A stretch of 64,000 bases of DNA from Candidatus Accumulibacter necessarius (GCA_017302435.1 JAFLDL010000010.1:41276-105275), one strand, 5' to 3'; counted from the first letter of the stretch, positions 49,822 to 59,120 are shown. Program-made: numbers and translations. The notes: generated by a model not told the origin, from the sequence alone.

Positions 49822-52800
49822 TCATAGCAGGTCCGTTCTGGCTAAACGGACCAGCTCCGCCCTGGCGAATTTCAACGCGACGTCCAGCGTATCCATGAAC
49901 TCGTTGACCTTGATCGGTTTTGTCAGATAGCGGAAGAATCCGGCTTGCAGGCCTTTCTCGATATCACGCGGGATGGCATTGGCACTCAGCGCGACGACCG
50001 GGATATGCGCCGTGGTCGGGTCTTCTGCCAGAATTCTCAGTGCCTGGATGCCGCTGATACCGGGCAGATTGATGTCCATCAGGATGACATCCGGCAGCGA
50101 GGCACGGGCAATCTCGATGCCGCGCTTGCCATCCCGCGCACTCAGCAGACGAATATCGGGCCGGCGGGCCACGAGATCCTCGACCAGCATCAGATTCGCC
50201 GGATTGTCCTCGACGTAGAGCACGGTGTGCACGGGTGCGTCTCCGCTGACTTGCGCCTGGACAAACCGCGTCGGCTCAGCGGCACGAGCCGTTGCTTCCG
50301 GTCCGCTGATCAGGTCCAGTTCGATCCAGAACACACAGCCTTTGCCGACAACGCTTTCGACGCCGATGATGCCACCCATCAATTCGACCAGTCGCTTGCA
50401 CACCATCAGGCCGATACCTGTGCCTTCCTCGACATTCGCCTTCTGGCCGAGTCGGTTGAACGGCTGGAAGAGCTGCGCCAACTGTTCCGGTGCGAGGCCT
50501 GCGCCGGTGTCACGGACGCTGATCCGCATCGATTCCGGTGTGCTCGGGGTGCACTCGACGCTGACCCTTCCACCCACCTTGTTGTACTTGATCGCGTTGG
50601 AAAGCAGGTTGATGAGGATCTGCTTCACCCGTGTCCGGTCGGCGCGCACGAAGTACGGCGTTGCGAAGGGGCAAAAAGCCACGCTGATGCCACGCGTGAG
50701 CGCCTGTGGCTCGATCATCGCCTCGCATTCGTACATCACTTCGGTCAGCGACACCGGTTCCATCGACAACGACAGCTTGCCGGACTCGATCAGCGCGAGA
50801 TCGAGGATTTCGTTGATCAACTCCAGCAGGTACCATCCGGCCTTGAGAATCTGATCGATGCTTCGCTTCTGGGAAAGCGTCGGCTGCGGCGAGCCGGATT
50901 CGATGAGTTGGGCAAAACCGAGGATCGCACTGAGCGGCGTGCGCAACTCGTGGCTCATGCCGGAAAGGAAGTCTGACTTGGCAAGATTGGCCCGCTCAGC
51001 CACCAATCTGGCGCCATCGAGCTCGGTGTTCTTGTCCCGCAAGACCTGATCGAGCAGCGCCCGCTCGGCCGCGATCCGCTTGCGCTCGGTATTGTCGGTG
51101 CCGATCAACAGGTAACCGATAATCGAGCCCTGCGGGTCACGCAGGGCGGTCACGGATACCTCGGCTGGCAAGCGGCTGCCGTCCTTGCGGATATAGGTCA
51201 ACTCGTAGACATCGCCGATGCCGCGCGACGCCTTGAACACCAATGCTTCGAAGCCGGGCGCAATCGGCGTCTCCAGCTCGAGGCTCAACGCCCTGGCACG
51301 CGCGATTACCTCCGCAGGGTCGGAGATGTCGGCCGGCGTGATCCTGTTCAGCACTTCCGCTGCCGAGTAACCCAGCATGTGTTCGGCGCCGACGTTGAAG
51401 ATCTGAATGACGCCGCGGGCGTCGGTGGCGATACTCGAGAAGTTGGCGCTATTGAAGATCGCGCTCTGCAAAGCCCCGGCCTTGAGCAATGCCTCGTCGG
51501 CCTGCTTGCGCGCCGTGATATCGCGCAGGATGCCGGTGAAGTAGCGCTGGCCGCCGAGCCACATTTCGCTCGCCGCGATCTCCAGCGGGAAAGCGCTACC
51601 GTCCTTGCGCCGGCCGACGACTTCGCGTCCGAGTCCAATCGCGCGCGCCTCAGGGCTCGCACTGTAATGCTCGAGGGAAGCCGCGCTCTGGCCCTGCGCA
51701 AGCTCGGGTATGAGCAGGCTGAAGTCCTGTCCGATCAGTTCTGCCGCGGTGTAGCCAAACATCTGCTCGGCCGCCGGGTTGACTGTCTCGATGCGGCCGC
51801 TGCCGGCCTGCAGGGTGATGATGCCGTCCACCACGGTCTTGAGAATCGCCTCGATCAGCGCGGTGCTGTCGCGCAAGGCCTGCTGCGCGGCATATTCCTC
51901 GGTGACATCACGGAACACCAGCACGGCACCGAGAATCTGGCCATCCCGGTCGCGAATCGGTGCGCAACTGTCGGCGATTGCCCGCTCGCTACCGTCGCGC
52001 GCAATCAGTACGGTGTGGTTGGCCAGGCCCTGTTTGGTGCCATGGGCCAGGGTTTCCATGACCGGGATCGTCGAGGGTTGACGGGTTTCCTGGTTGACGA
52101 TGTGAAACACGTCTTCCACCGGACGACCTGTGGCTTCGGCCTGTGCCCAGCCAGTGAGCTGCTCGGCCACCGGATTCATGCGCATCACGCGTGCTCGCGA
52201 ATCGGTGGCTATGACCGCGTCACCGATCGAGTTGAGCGTCACGGCGAGCCTCTCCTCGCTGTTGCGCAAGGTCGCATTGGCCTGCTGCAGTTGCTCATTA
52301 CCCATTTCCTGAGCCTCGAACAAGTGGTCTGTTTCGAGCTCCCCGGAAGTCCTGAGTCGCGGCCGTGCGGGTCGATGGATCCGGTGGGCGAAAGCGAATG
52401 CCAACAGGAGCAGCAGGACACTCGCGCTGACGACGACTGCCAGCAAGCGGCGCAGAATCAACTTGAAGTCCGCTTCGTGCTGTCGCAGCGAGGCTTCCTC
52501 CACCGCAACAACGCCACTGATTTCGGCGCGAATCGAATCCATCAACTGCCGCCCCTCGGCACTGCGCACCAGCTTCAGTGCAGCAACCGGGTCACCATCA
52601 CGGCGCAACGCGACCACCTGCGACATTTCCGCGAGTTTGTCAGCCATCAATGGGCCCAGCGCATCGAGATTCTTCTCGGCAACACCGAGCACGGCGAGCC
52701 GACGCAATTGCTCCAGATGGCCGCGGATGCGGTCGCGCGCCGCCGGATATGGTTCGAGAAAGGCTTGATCGCCGCTCAGCGAATAAGCACGCTGGCTGGT

Positions 52801-52980
52801 CTCGGCGTCTCTCAGCGAAGACAGCAGATCGTCTGCGCTGCTGATGGCAAGATGGCTACGCTGACGCGCCTGTGCCCCTTCCTCGATCTGCCGGAAAGAC
52901 CACAACGCTGCCGCCGCCCCCAGCGCGATCAGGAGGGTCGCTGCTGCAGACGCAGCCATGATCTTGCTCGTCGCTTTCAT
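49822..52980 (-). CDS. Membrane hybrid histidine kinase (CHASE3-PAS-PAS-PAS-kinase-REC)
   Basis: 1052 residues. Membrane helix (about 10-30), periplasmic CHASE3 domain (about 35-175, helical with SSADDLLSSLRDAETSQRAY), helix (about 178-198), three PAS domains (about 235-365, 370-490, 500-635), kinase core with SGMSHELRTPLSAIL (phospho-His), NLLSNAIKYNKVGG and DTGAGLAPEQL, and a receiver with DVILMDINLPGISG. It begins the long minus-strand signalling row and could supply a periplasmic input parallel to the light input. Related core to the kinases at 33222 and 44369. Confidence 0.93.
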   Translation of the reverse strand: MKATSKIMAASAAATLLIALGAAAALWSFRQIEEGAQARQRSHLAISSADDLLSSLRDAETSQRAYSLSGDQAFLEPYPAARDRIRGHLEQLRRLAVLGVAEKNLDALGPLMADKLAEMSQVVALRRDGDPVAALKLVRSAEGRQLMDSIRAEISGVVAVEEASLRQHEADFKLILRRLLAVVVSASVLLLLLAFAFAHRIHRPARPRLRTSGELETDHLFEAQEMGNEQLQQANATLRNSEERLAVTLNSIGDAVIATDSRARVMRMNPVAEQLTGWAQAEATGRPVEDVFHIVNQETRQPSTIPVMETLAHGTKQGLANHTVLIARDGSERAIADSCAPIRDRDGQILGAVLVFRDVTEEYAAQQALRDSTALIEAILKTVVDGIITLQAGSGRIETVNPAAEQMFGYTAAELIGQDFSLLIPELAQGQSAASLEHYSASPEARAIGLGREVVGRRKDGSAFPLEIAASEMWLGGQRYFTGILRDITARKQADEALLKAGALQSAIFNSANFSSIATDARGVIQIFNVGAEHMLGYSAAEVLNRITPADISDPAEVIARARALSLELETPIAPGFEALVFKASRGIGDVYELTYIRKDGSRLPAEVSVTALRDPQGSIIGYLLIGTDNTERKRIAAERALLDQVLRDKNTELDGARLVAERANLAKSDFLSGMSHELRTPLSAILGFAQLIESGSPQPTLSQKRSIDQILKAGWYLLELINEILDLALIESGKLSLSMEPVSLTEVMYECEAMIEPQALTRGISVAFCPFATPYFVRADRTRVKQILINLLSNAIKYNKVGGRVSVECTPSTPESMRISVRDTGAGLAPEQLAQLFQPFNRLGQKANVEEGTGIGLMVCKRLVELMGGIIGVESVVGKGCVFWIELDLISGPEATARAAEPTRFVQAQVSGDAPVHTVLYVEDNPANLMLVEDLVARRPDIRLLSARDGKRGIEIARASLPDVILMDINLPGISGIQALRILAEDPTTAHIPVVALSANAIPRDIEKGLQAGFFRYLTKPIKVNEFMDTLDVALKFARAELVRLARTDLL

Positions 52981-53050
52981 CCGGTCGTAGTCCTTGAACT
53001 CCCTTCAGTGTCGCACGCGATCAGCAAAAAGGCGCGCACATTCCTCGCGA

Positions 53051-53629
53051 TCAGACCTTCCCGTAATCCTTCATGCCCTTGAGGAGCGACGACAGGTCTT
53101 CGGCATGCTCCTCTTCGCTGGCCAGTATTTCCTCCAGCATGCGCACCGTGCTGGGATCACGATTGCCGAGGTAGGCAATCATCTCGCGATAGCTTTCGAT
53201 GGCGATGCGCTCGGCAATCAGGTCTTCCGTGATCATGCTCTTGAGCGAATCACCCTCCACATATTCCGCATGGCTGCGCGCTGCCAGCCCGTCGGGTGAG
53301 AAATTCGGCTCGCCGCCGAGCTCGATAATGCGCTTGGCGAGCAGGTCGGCATGCGCCATTTCCTCGGTTGCATGCGCCAGAAACTCGGCGGCGACCGGCG
53401 CCGCGTGAATGCCCGCTGCCATGAAGTAGTGGCGTTTGTAGCGCAGCACGCAGACCAGCTCGGTGGCGAGCGCCTCGTTGAGTGTCTCGATCACATTCTT
53501 GCGGTCGGCGGCATAGCCGGCCGTGACCGCGCCATCCTCGATACGCTCGCGCGCCCTTTGGCGCAAGGTTTTGATGTCGGAAAGCGGCGACCGCTCCGCC
53601 GACACTTCTTTCAGGGCAGATGCTTTCAT
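53051..53629 (-). CDS. Ferritin-like (bacterioferritin/Dps-type) protein
   Basis: 192 residues. Four-helix ferritin-like fold with metal ligands in ALATELVCVLRYKRHY, LAHATEEMAHADLLAKRI and a C-terminal LASEEEHAEDLSSLLKG (Glu and His diiron pattern). Extended N-terminus of about 45 residues. It stores or detoxifies iron. ATG 53629 chosen because the longer frame has no similarity. Downstream of the two small membrane-protein genes and palindrome site 9. Confidence 0.88.
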   Translation of the reverse strand: MKASALKEVSAERSPLSDIKTLRQRARERIEDGAVTAGYAADRKNVIETLNEALATELVCVLRYKRHYFMAAGIHAAPVAAEFLAHATEEMAHADLLAKRIIELGGEPNFSPDGLAARSHAEYVEGDSLKSMITEDLIAERIAIESYREMIAYLGNRDPSTVRMLEEILASEEEHAEDLSSLLKGMKDYGKV

Positions 53630-53719
53630 TTGTGGGTCCTCGGTTGGTTGGTGGAGGGACGCTGCTCGGACCGATCGCGATTCAAGGGATTGGCGCACGA
53701 GTCAACAAGACTCAGGGGC

Positions 53720-53917
53720 TTACAGCGGGCCGACTCGAGCGCGCATTGCCGAACCGACGGACCGGGCCAGATTTCCGCCCTCCTCCTCCCAGGTGCGCAA
53801 GCCTTCCTCGAGTTGCTGCTTGTCGAGCGGGCGGGGGCGACGGCCGATGGCAAAGGCCGTGAGGCACCCCGCAGCCACCAGAGCGAGAAAAGCAAATTTG
53901 CTGTTGCCAATGATCAT
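53720..53917 (-). CDS. 65-residue membrane protein of unknown function
   Basis: Start ATG 53917 gives MIIGNSKFAFLALVAAGCLT, an N-terminal hydrophobic helix, then a charged tail RRPRPLDKQQLEEGLRTWEE and basic end. Longer in-frame starts are unsupported. It lies between the ferritin-like gene and the two-helix protein, same strand, gaps of 90 and 44 bases. I do not recognise a family. Confidence 0.6.
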   Translation of the reverse strand: MIIGNSKFAFLALVAAGCLTAFAIGRRPRPLDKQQLEEGLRTWEEEGGNLARSVGSAMRARVGPL

Positions 53918-53961
53918 GATTTTCCAGTTTCCAGTTGCCCTGGCCAGCGGCCCGGGTGGAC

Positions 53962-54111
53962 TCAGCCGGAGCGACGCCCGCTGATAACGTTGACCAGGAT
54001 CGACACGATGGCGATGACCAGGAGAATGTGAATGAAGCCCCCCATGGTGTAAGACGTAACCAAACCAAGGAGCCACAAGATGACGAGAATGACGGCGATG
54101 GTGTACAACAT
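53962..54111 (-). CDS. Two-helix lmo0937-family membrane protein
   Basis: 49 residues: MLYTIAVILVILWLLGLVTS, then YTMGGFIHILLVIAIVSILV and NVISGRRSG. This is the well-conserved lmo0937/DUF-type pair of helices with the T-x-x-G-G-x-I-H centre, common among stress-induced small proteins. Palindrome site 9 is 161 bases upstream. Confidence 0.85.
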   Translation of the reverse strand: MLYTIAVILVILWLLGLVTSYTMGGFIHILLVIAIVSILVNVISGRRSG

Positions 54112-54245
54112 GTCGACTATCCTTTCCAGTTTGTTTCAGGCTGAATTCGAGCTCACGTCAAGGAACGCCTGAATCGAGGCTTGACCAGTCTTGAGGCCGC
54201 GATCGGGGCTTCACCCTTCTTCGTCGGCTGCTGAACTCAAGATGC

Positions 54246-54288
54246 ATTCTCACCTTCGCGCTCGCCAATTTCTGTGCGCCGGCGAACA
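54246..54288 (-). promoter_or_regulatory. Palindrome promoter site 9 (small membrane protein and ferritin row)
   Basis: TGTGCGCCGGCGAACA (54273-54288), 15 of 16 matches. Toward the gene it is followed by GAA and the -10-like GAGAAT (54251-54246). Predicted +1 near 54239, leader about 128 bases. Confidence 0.62.
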
Positions 54289-54372
54289 TAGGCGGCAATG
54301 ACTTGCCAGGGTCTTGCTGCGGTGCTCGCCGGTGGCTGCCGGCGAGAACAACTCACAGCTAACACACGCAGG

Positions 54373-54798
54373 TCAATGCGGCTGGGTCCCGTAATAGGAA
54401 TCGATTTCCCGTGCCCACGACTGGTCCGCCATGTTCGGCCAGTGGCCTTTGTCAAAGCCTGGCGCGTGCTCCAGGCGCGCCTTCTCGACCTTCAGGACAA
54501 AGCGCTTGTTCAGCGTATCCAGCGTCAAGGCGTGCCACGGCACCGCGAAGAGCTTCTCACCCATGCCGAGGAAGCCGCCGAAGGAAAGCACCGCGTAGGC
54601 CACCGTGCCGTTGCGCAGATCGAGCATGATCTCCTTGATGTCGCCCAGATCTTCATCCTGATGGTTATAGACCGAGTTGCCGACGAGCGTGTTGGCGCCC
54701 ATCATCTCGGGGCCGGGACCGCGCCGCTGATCCGGTCCGGGTTCGCTGGTGCCATGGTCCTTGTACATGCCATAAGTATCGCGATCTTCGTAGTTCAT
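54373..54798 (-). CDS. PRC-barrel domain protein
   Basis: 141 residues from ATG 54798 (GGAG eight bases upstream; an ATG two codons earlier is too close to it). Acidic N-terminus, PRC-barrel (about 40-110: YNHQDEDLGDIKEIMLDLR, AYAVLSFGGFLGMGEKLF), C-terminus MADQSWAREIDSYYG as in the paralogue at 14608-15009. Palindrome site 10 lies 102 bases upstream. Function unknown. Confidence 0.9.
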   Translation of the reverse strand: MNYEDRDTYGMYKDHGTSEPGPDQRRGPGPEMMGANTLVGNSVYNHQDEDLGDIKEIMLDLRNGTVAYAVLSFGGFLGMGEKLFAVPWHALTLDTLNKRFVLKVEKARLEHAPGFDKGHWPNMADQSWAREIDSYYGTQPH

Positions 54799-54873
54799 AG
54801 TCATATCTCCAAAGGATTGGTTTCGTCAGTTGGCCGCAGCATCGGGACCAGAGGTCCGGCACTCGGTCCACGC

Positions 54874-54916
54874 AAGGTAGGCCAAGGACACGGCGCGGTC
54901 TGTACGGCAGCGCACA
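54874..54916 (-). promoter_or_regulatory. Palindrome promoter site 10 (PRC-barrel)
   Basis: TGTACGGCAGCGCACA (54901-54916), 15 of 16 matches. Toward the gene it is followed by GAC and the -10 TACCTT (54879-54874). Predicted +1 near 54867, leader about 69 bases. Confidence 0.68.
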
Positions 54917-54979
54917 GGCCATCCCCGCGTCCTGTCAGCCCGTCGCATGGCAGCCGCATCGCTGGCCGCCGGGTGGTCC

Positions 54980-55531
54980 TTAGGGCAGTCGATCAGCCGC
55001 GGCTCTGCTGATCAGGTATGGCCGGAGGCGGTCGCCACGTTGGCTGGCAGGTGTGGCAGCAGCGGTCGATGGCGCCCTGCCTCCCTGTTCAAACTCAGGT
55101 GCGGCACGGCGGAGGGCCAAGTACTCGACAGCCAGCCAGATGCCGCGCAGGATCACCAGCCACATGAGGTTGTAGGCCCACACCCAGCCGATGACCTGCC
55201 ATGAGATCGGCTCGACCAACACGCCCGTGGCGCAGATCAGCGTGGTCGCCACCTGGGCGAGCAGAAGCAGCGCGAAGAGCGCTGTCGGCGGGCGCGACGG
55301 CCACGGAGAGCCCGTTCCGCTGCCACTGGCGAACAGCATGACATTGCCCCCGACAACCAGTTGCAGGAGCATCAGGGTCTGTAGGCCACCGTTTGTCGGC
55401 AGGCCAAGGAAGGCCTGCGCGTGCTGGCTGGATACCAGCCAGAAGCCCATCAGGAAGGGGCCGAAGGATTCGATGATGAGGAACAAACCCAGGAACACGG
55501 AGACGGCCGATACTATGGACGCCTGCCGAGC
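54980..55531 (-). pseudogene. C-terminal remnant of a proton-pumping P-type ATPase
   Basis: Frame with four to five membrane helices: VSAVSVFLGLFLIIESFGPF, LQTLMLLQLVVGGNVMLFA, TALFALLLLAQVATTLICAT and ISWQVIGWVWAYNLMWLVIL. These match the last transmembrane bundle of plasma-membrane H+-type P-ATPases as I recall it. No phosphorylation (DKTG) or nucleotide domain is present anywhere near. The frame extends upstream to 55843 through unrelated low-complexity sequence. Probably a decayed copy, though a short membrane protein could still be made. Confidence 0.55.
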
Positions 55532-55843
55532 GCCGTACTCCTCGTTGGCGACACCTTGGTCACAGGCCAGCGCGAGCCTTGGCTCGGGTTGGTGGCGCAG
55601 ACAGTCGATTTCAACGTGTTCGCCAGCAGGCTGTCGAATGGCCTCGAATTCAGGTTGCTGGCCCTCTGCAATGACCAGGTGACTGCCCCTGCCGACAAGG
55701 CAAGGGGCGGGCGTGGGCGTCCATGGCGGCGGCGAAAGCGCCGAGGGCGGCGCTGAAGGCCGGAAAGCTGAGGTCATGCGGCTCACGGTCGTCCTCCTAG
55801 GGTCTTCGTCCGGTCCGTAGGGTGGACGTTCGGAGCACGCCAC

Positions 55844-56144
55844 GTCTGTGCGTTACCGCACCCTGCAGCGTCGCGCGAAGAGAGGTCCGCAGTTTCTGGC
55901 TCTGGCTGATGCCTTCCGCACCGCCTCACCAGGCACGACCGAACACCGGTGCTCGGCGCCGTTTGGACCAGGCTTCGCGTGCCTTTGTACGCCAGCGCAC
56001 AGACTGCCCGTCCTCGTCTGCCTATCCTTAAGCAAAGGGACCAGAAGACATCCAGGCGCTACAGACTATTGCCTGAACGCTCGCAAACCAGAACCTTTCA
56101 ACTTTCAACTTTTTCCACCTTTTCAACCACAAGGAGTCACAGCC
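55844..56144. other. 301-base intergenic region upstream of the coiled-coil gene
   Basis: Holds palindrome site 11. The bases just before the coiled-coil gene are unusually pyrimidine-rich and AT-richer than average (about 56085-56130), possibly an unstructured leader. No coding sequence seen. Confidence 0.45.
55986..56028 (+). promoter_or_regulatory. Palindrome promoter site 11 (coiled-coil protein)
   Basis: TGTACGCCAGCGCACA (55986-56001) matches all 16 positions, followed by GAC. -10 TATCCT at 56023-56028. Predicted +1 near 56035, leader about 110 bases. Confidence 0.72.
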
Positions 56145-56429
56145 ATGACGAAACGAGACGACTACATCGAGAAGATGAAACTTCAACTCGACGAGGTGAA
56201 TGCAAAGATGAGCGAGCTGGAAGCCAAAGCAAAGGAAGCGAAAGCCGATGCAAAGGCAAAATACGCCGACCAGATGGCCAAGCTCCGTGAGCAATCCCAG
56301 CTTGCCCTCACCAAGCTCGACGAACTCAAGGCCACCGGCGAGGATTCCTGGGACGCCATGGTTGCCGAAATGGAGAAGATTCGCGACGCCTTCGTTCATT
56401 CCTTCAACTACTTCAAGTCCCAGGTTTAA
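56145..56429 (+). CDS. Coiled-coil stress protein
   Basis: 94 residues, almost entirely alpha-helical and highly charged: DDYIEKMKLQLDEVNAKMSE, then repeated A-K-A units, ending FVHSFNYFKSQV. It resembles short cyanobacterial and proteobacterial stress coiled coils of unknown function. AAGGAG before ATG 56145 fixes the start; the longer in-frame reading lacks coding character. Confidence 0.85.
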   Translation: MTKRDDYIEKMKLQLDEVNAKMSELEAKAKEAKADAKAKYADQMAKLREQSQLALTKLDELKATGEDSWDAMVAEMEKIRDAFVHSFNYFKSQV

Positions 56430-56736
56430 GGCGAACTCCAGGCATTGCCATGCCAAACCGTCCAGGACTTCGGTCATTCCCGCGCAAGCGGGAATCCAGG
56501 TCAGGCGGGGGAAGGTGTAGCAAGGTGCCGTGGTAGCTGAACCCGGCGCTTGGCGCGGGAATGATGGCCCGTAGCACTCTCGCCCGCCAAAGAACTCGCA
56601 AGCTCTGAGCCCAAGCTGACCCTTGCCGATGCTGAGCATGACCGCACCGACGTGGCCCGTTGGCCGGCCGTGCTTGGCCAGCGTGCGTCAGGAAGCCTGG
56701 TGGTCACTGAACCTCGGCCAGGGGAACACAGCGCTG
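56430..56736. other. 307-base intergenic region
   Basis: Lies between convergent genes. It contains the REP-like hairpin described next; nothing else recognisable. Confidence 0.4.
56476..56495. repeat. REP-like extragenic hairpin
   Basis: ATTCCCGCGCAAGCGGGAAT: an 8-bp perfect stem with a GCAA loop, inside the longer GTCATTCCC...GGGAATCCAG pattern of a dispersed extragenic repeat known from many proteobacteria. A half-like match (GTCATTCCCGCC) occurs at 59124. Here it lies after the coiled-coil gene, so it may also act as a transcript end. Confidence 0.6.
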
Positions 56737-58440
56737 CTAGCGATCAAAGCGATAGTCCTTCGCCGCATAGAGCTGCCAGCCGCCGCCGCCCGCAAGTTCC
56801 AGCACCTGCGGGTGATACTTCAGGATCGAGGGACGATGGCCGACGCTGACCAGGGTCGTCCCGCTCGCCGCCAACTGCCGATACAGGCTGTCCTCGTTGG
56901 CGATGTCGAGGGCGCTGGTCGCTTCATCGAGGATGGCGTAGCGGGGTGCCGCGAGCAGCACGCGGGCAAGGGCAACGCGCTGTTGCTCGCCCACCGACAG
57001 CACCTTTGCCCAGTCCAGTTCGGCATCCAGACCGCCGAACTGCTTGGCGATATCCGGCAGGTTGACGCTCTCCAGCGCGCGCAGAAGTTCCTCATCGACG
57101 ATCTCTCGATCCTGCAGCGGATACAGCAACTGGCTGCGTAGACTACCCAACAGCATGTAGGGACGTTGCGGCAGAAACATCATGTCGCTGGCAGATGGCT
57201 GGATGATGCGACCGCTGCCCGAGCGCCACAGGCCGGCAATGGCGCGCAACAACGAGCTTTTCCCGCAACCGCTGGCGCCGACGATCAATACGCCCTCGCC
57301 CGGATTGATCGTTAGCGAGAGGTTTTTGATCAGTGTCCGCGCATGGTTGGGCGTGTGGAGGGTGAGGTTTTCAATCGCCAGGCGGGAATTCCGAGCGAAG
57401 ACAATATTTTCCCCGGCCATCGGTGGCGGGTCTTCCTTCCCGGCGACGAACCGGGCGAAGCCATAAAGGCGATCAATTCCTGCCGCAAACCGGCTGAAGG
57501 TTTCGAAGTTGTCCACGATCACTGTCAGCGCGCTCAATATCGCCGCAAAAGCACCGGCCGCCTGGATCGCCCGCCCAACTTCCAGTTCCCCCGACAGCAC
57601 CCGTTCGGCGATGATTGCCACCGGCAGGATGATGGTCATGAATCGGTAAGCATACTGGAACAGGTTCAGATTCAGTTGCGCCTTGATCAGTTTGGTGAAA
57701 TTCCTGAACACCTCATCAAAACATCCCGCAACCTGCCGTGACTCCTGTGCCTCGCCGCGATAGAAGGCAATGGCTTCCGCGTTCTCCCGTATGCGCACCA
57801 GGCTGAAGCGAAAATCAGCCTCACGTTTCAGCTGGTAGAAATTCAGCCCGATCAGGACCTTGCCGAAAAGCAGGAGGGTGACTGCGGTGCCGACAATTGC
57901 ATAAACGACGAGAAAAGCAACCAGCTCGCGGGAAATCGACCACAGCACGCCAGCGAACGCGACGAGTTGCAGCAGCGCGCCGACCAGCACCAGCAGAAAG
58001 CGGAGCGATTCCTGGGTAAAGGTCTTGATGTCTTCGGCGACGCGCTGATCGGGGTTGTCGATCTCTGTACTGGCATTCAGCCGGTAGTAAGCTCGCCTGC
58101 TGAAATAGCTGCCGAGAAGATGCCGCGTCAACCATCGGCGCCAATGGAGCGCGAGCTTGTCCCGTACGTAGTAGTAAAAGGCATAAATCGGCACCGCAAC
58201 GATCAGGACAGCGAGGCACAGCTTGATGGAATTCCAGAATCTGTCTTCGTCCCTGGCTGCCAGCGCCGAGGTGAACTCCCCCGTCAACTGGTTGAACAGC
58301 ACGTCGACGCCGGTCTGACCCAACAACAACAAGACCAGCAGGGCAAGCAGCCCGCGGGCTGGCCATTTGTCTTCCCCGAACCAGTAAGGTACCGCTATCG
58401 CCTTGAAGCGATGCCACAAGTGCTGATCAAAGCGGATCAT
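56737..58440 (-). CDS. ABC exporter, fused permease and ATPase (YddA/SbmA-related)
   Basis: 567 residues. N-terminal ABC_membrane_2 domain with about six helices (about 25-330), then the ATPase with Walker A IVGASGCGKSSLL (near 390), signature SVGEQQRVALARVL and Walker B YAILDEATSALD. This architecture is found in YddA, SbmA/BacA and vitamin B12 importers; the substrate is unknown. ATG 58440. It follows the secreted protein gene at 58534 by 93 bases, so it may share the site 12 promoter. Confidence 0.92.
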   Translation of the reverse strand: MIRFDQHLWHRFKAIAVPYWFGEDKWPARGLLALLVLLLLGQTGVDVLFNQLTGEFTSALAARDEDRFWNSIKLCLAVLIVAVPIYAFYYYVRDKLALHWRRWLTRHLLGSYFSRRAYYRLNASTEIDNPDQRVAEDIKTFTQESLRFLLVLVGALLQLVAFAGVLWSISRELVAFLVVYAIVGTAVTLLLFGKVLIGLNFYQLKREADFRFSLVRIRENAEAIAFYRGEAQESRQVAGCFDEVFRNFTKLIKAQLNLNLFQYAYRFMTIILPVAIIAERVLSGELEVGRAIQAAGAFAAILSALTVIVDNFETFSRFAAGIDRLYGFARFVAGKEDPPPMAGENIVFARNSRLAIENLTLHTPNHARTLIKNLSLTINPGEGVLIVGASGCGKSSLLRAIAGLWRSGSGRIIQPSASDMMFLPQRPYMLLGSLRSQLLYPLQDREIVDEELLRALESVNLPDIAKQFGGLDAELDWAKVLSVGEQQRVALARVLLAAPRYAILDEATSALDIANEDSLYRQLAASGTTLVSVGHRPSILKYHPQVLELAGGGGWQLYAAKDYRFDR

Positions 58441-58533
58441 GCTGTCTGTGAACGCTGCCGGCCCTCTCCCGCCAACCCAATGCCCCCTGCGCGGCGACCT
58501 GCCAGCGACTCGGAGACCCTTCTGCCGAACAGA

Positions 58534-59028
58534 TCACTTGCCCCGGAAAACAAACGACACCCTTGCCGGGCTTCCGCCTGCGCCAACCCGGACCTGTTGC
58601 TTCTGCCAGACTCCGTCAACTTCGGCAGCGATGCGATAAGCACCCGGTGCCAGTTTGAGGTAGAGCAGTGGCCCCTCGCTGACCGCAGAAACGATCTGCT
58701 GCTCCTTGCCAGAAGCCAATCGGACCACAGTGAAGGGAATTCCGGCGAGGTAACTGCCGCGCTGCTCGCTGAACATCACATGCACATTGTAGCGCGAAGC
58801 CACCTGGCGCATTTCCTCCCGCCCCTCCTCGCTGACACCGCCGCTCGTCCATGAGGCCTCGCTTTGCGAAGTGCTGGTGGCGGTCGTCCCGACAACGTCA
58901 GCCGCAGCCGTGGCCGAAAGCGGCACGCACGTCGCTGCCACAGCAACGGCCAGGAGCACGTTCTGCAGGAAAAGGGGCGAAGGCCGGCGGCCGGCCTGAA
59001 ATGCGAAGGTTGGCAACAGTTTGTTCAT
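58534..59028 (-). CDS. Secreted protein with C-terminal beta-sandwich
   Basis: 164 residues. A long N-terminal segment ends in a signal-peptide-like helix (about 23-42, cleavage after ATA). Residues 95-163 look like a carboxypeptidase-regulatory-like beta domain (GSYLAGIPFTVVRLASGKEQ, YLKLAPGAYRIAAEVDG). Such proteins are common outside the cytoplasm of stress-responding betaproteobacteria. GGAG precedes the ATG. Palindrome site 12 is 120 bases upstream. Confidence 0.75.
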   Translation of the reverse strand: MNKLLPTFAFQAGRRPSPLFLQNVLLAVAVAATCVPLSATAAADVVGTTATSTSQSEASWTSGGVSEEGREEMRQVASRYNVHVMFSEQRGSYLAGIPFTVVRLASGKEQQIVSAVSEGPLLYLKLAPGAYRIAAEVDGVWQKQQVRVGAGGSPARVSFVFRGK

Positions 59029-59120
59029 GATGTTCTCCGGAAATCAACCACGGGCCTGCGCGCAGCAGTCGTTCGCGAGCCCCGGCCCGGCAAGCTGCCG
59101 AACCCTCTGGTTGTCCGGCT

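Noticed and set aside
53020-53036. Half-palindrome GCGCACA upstream of the membrane hybrid kinase.
   Set aside because: Only one half matches, and the other half and the -10 at the fixed distance are missing.
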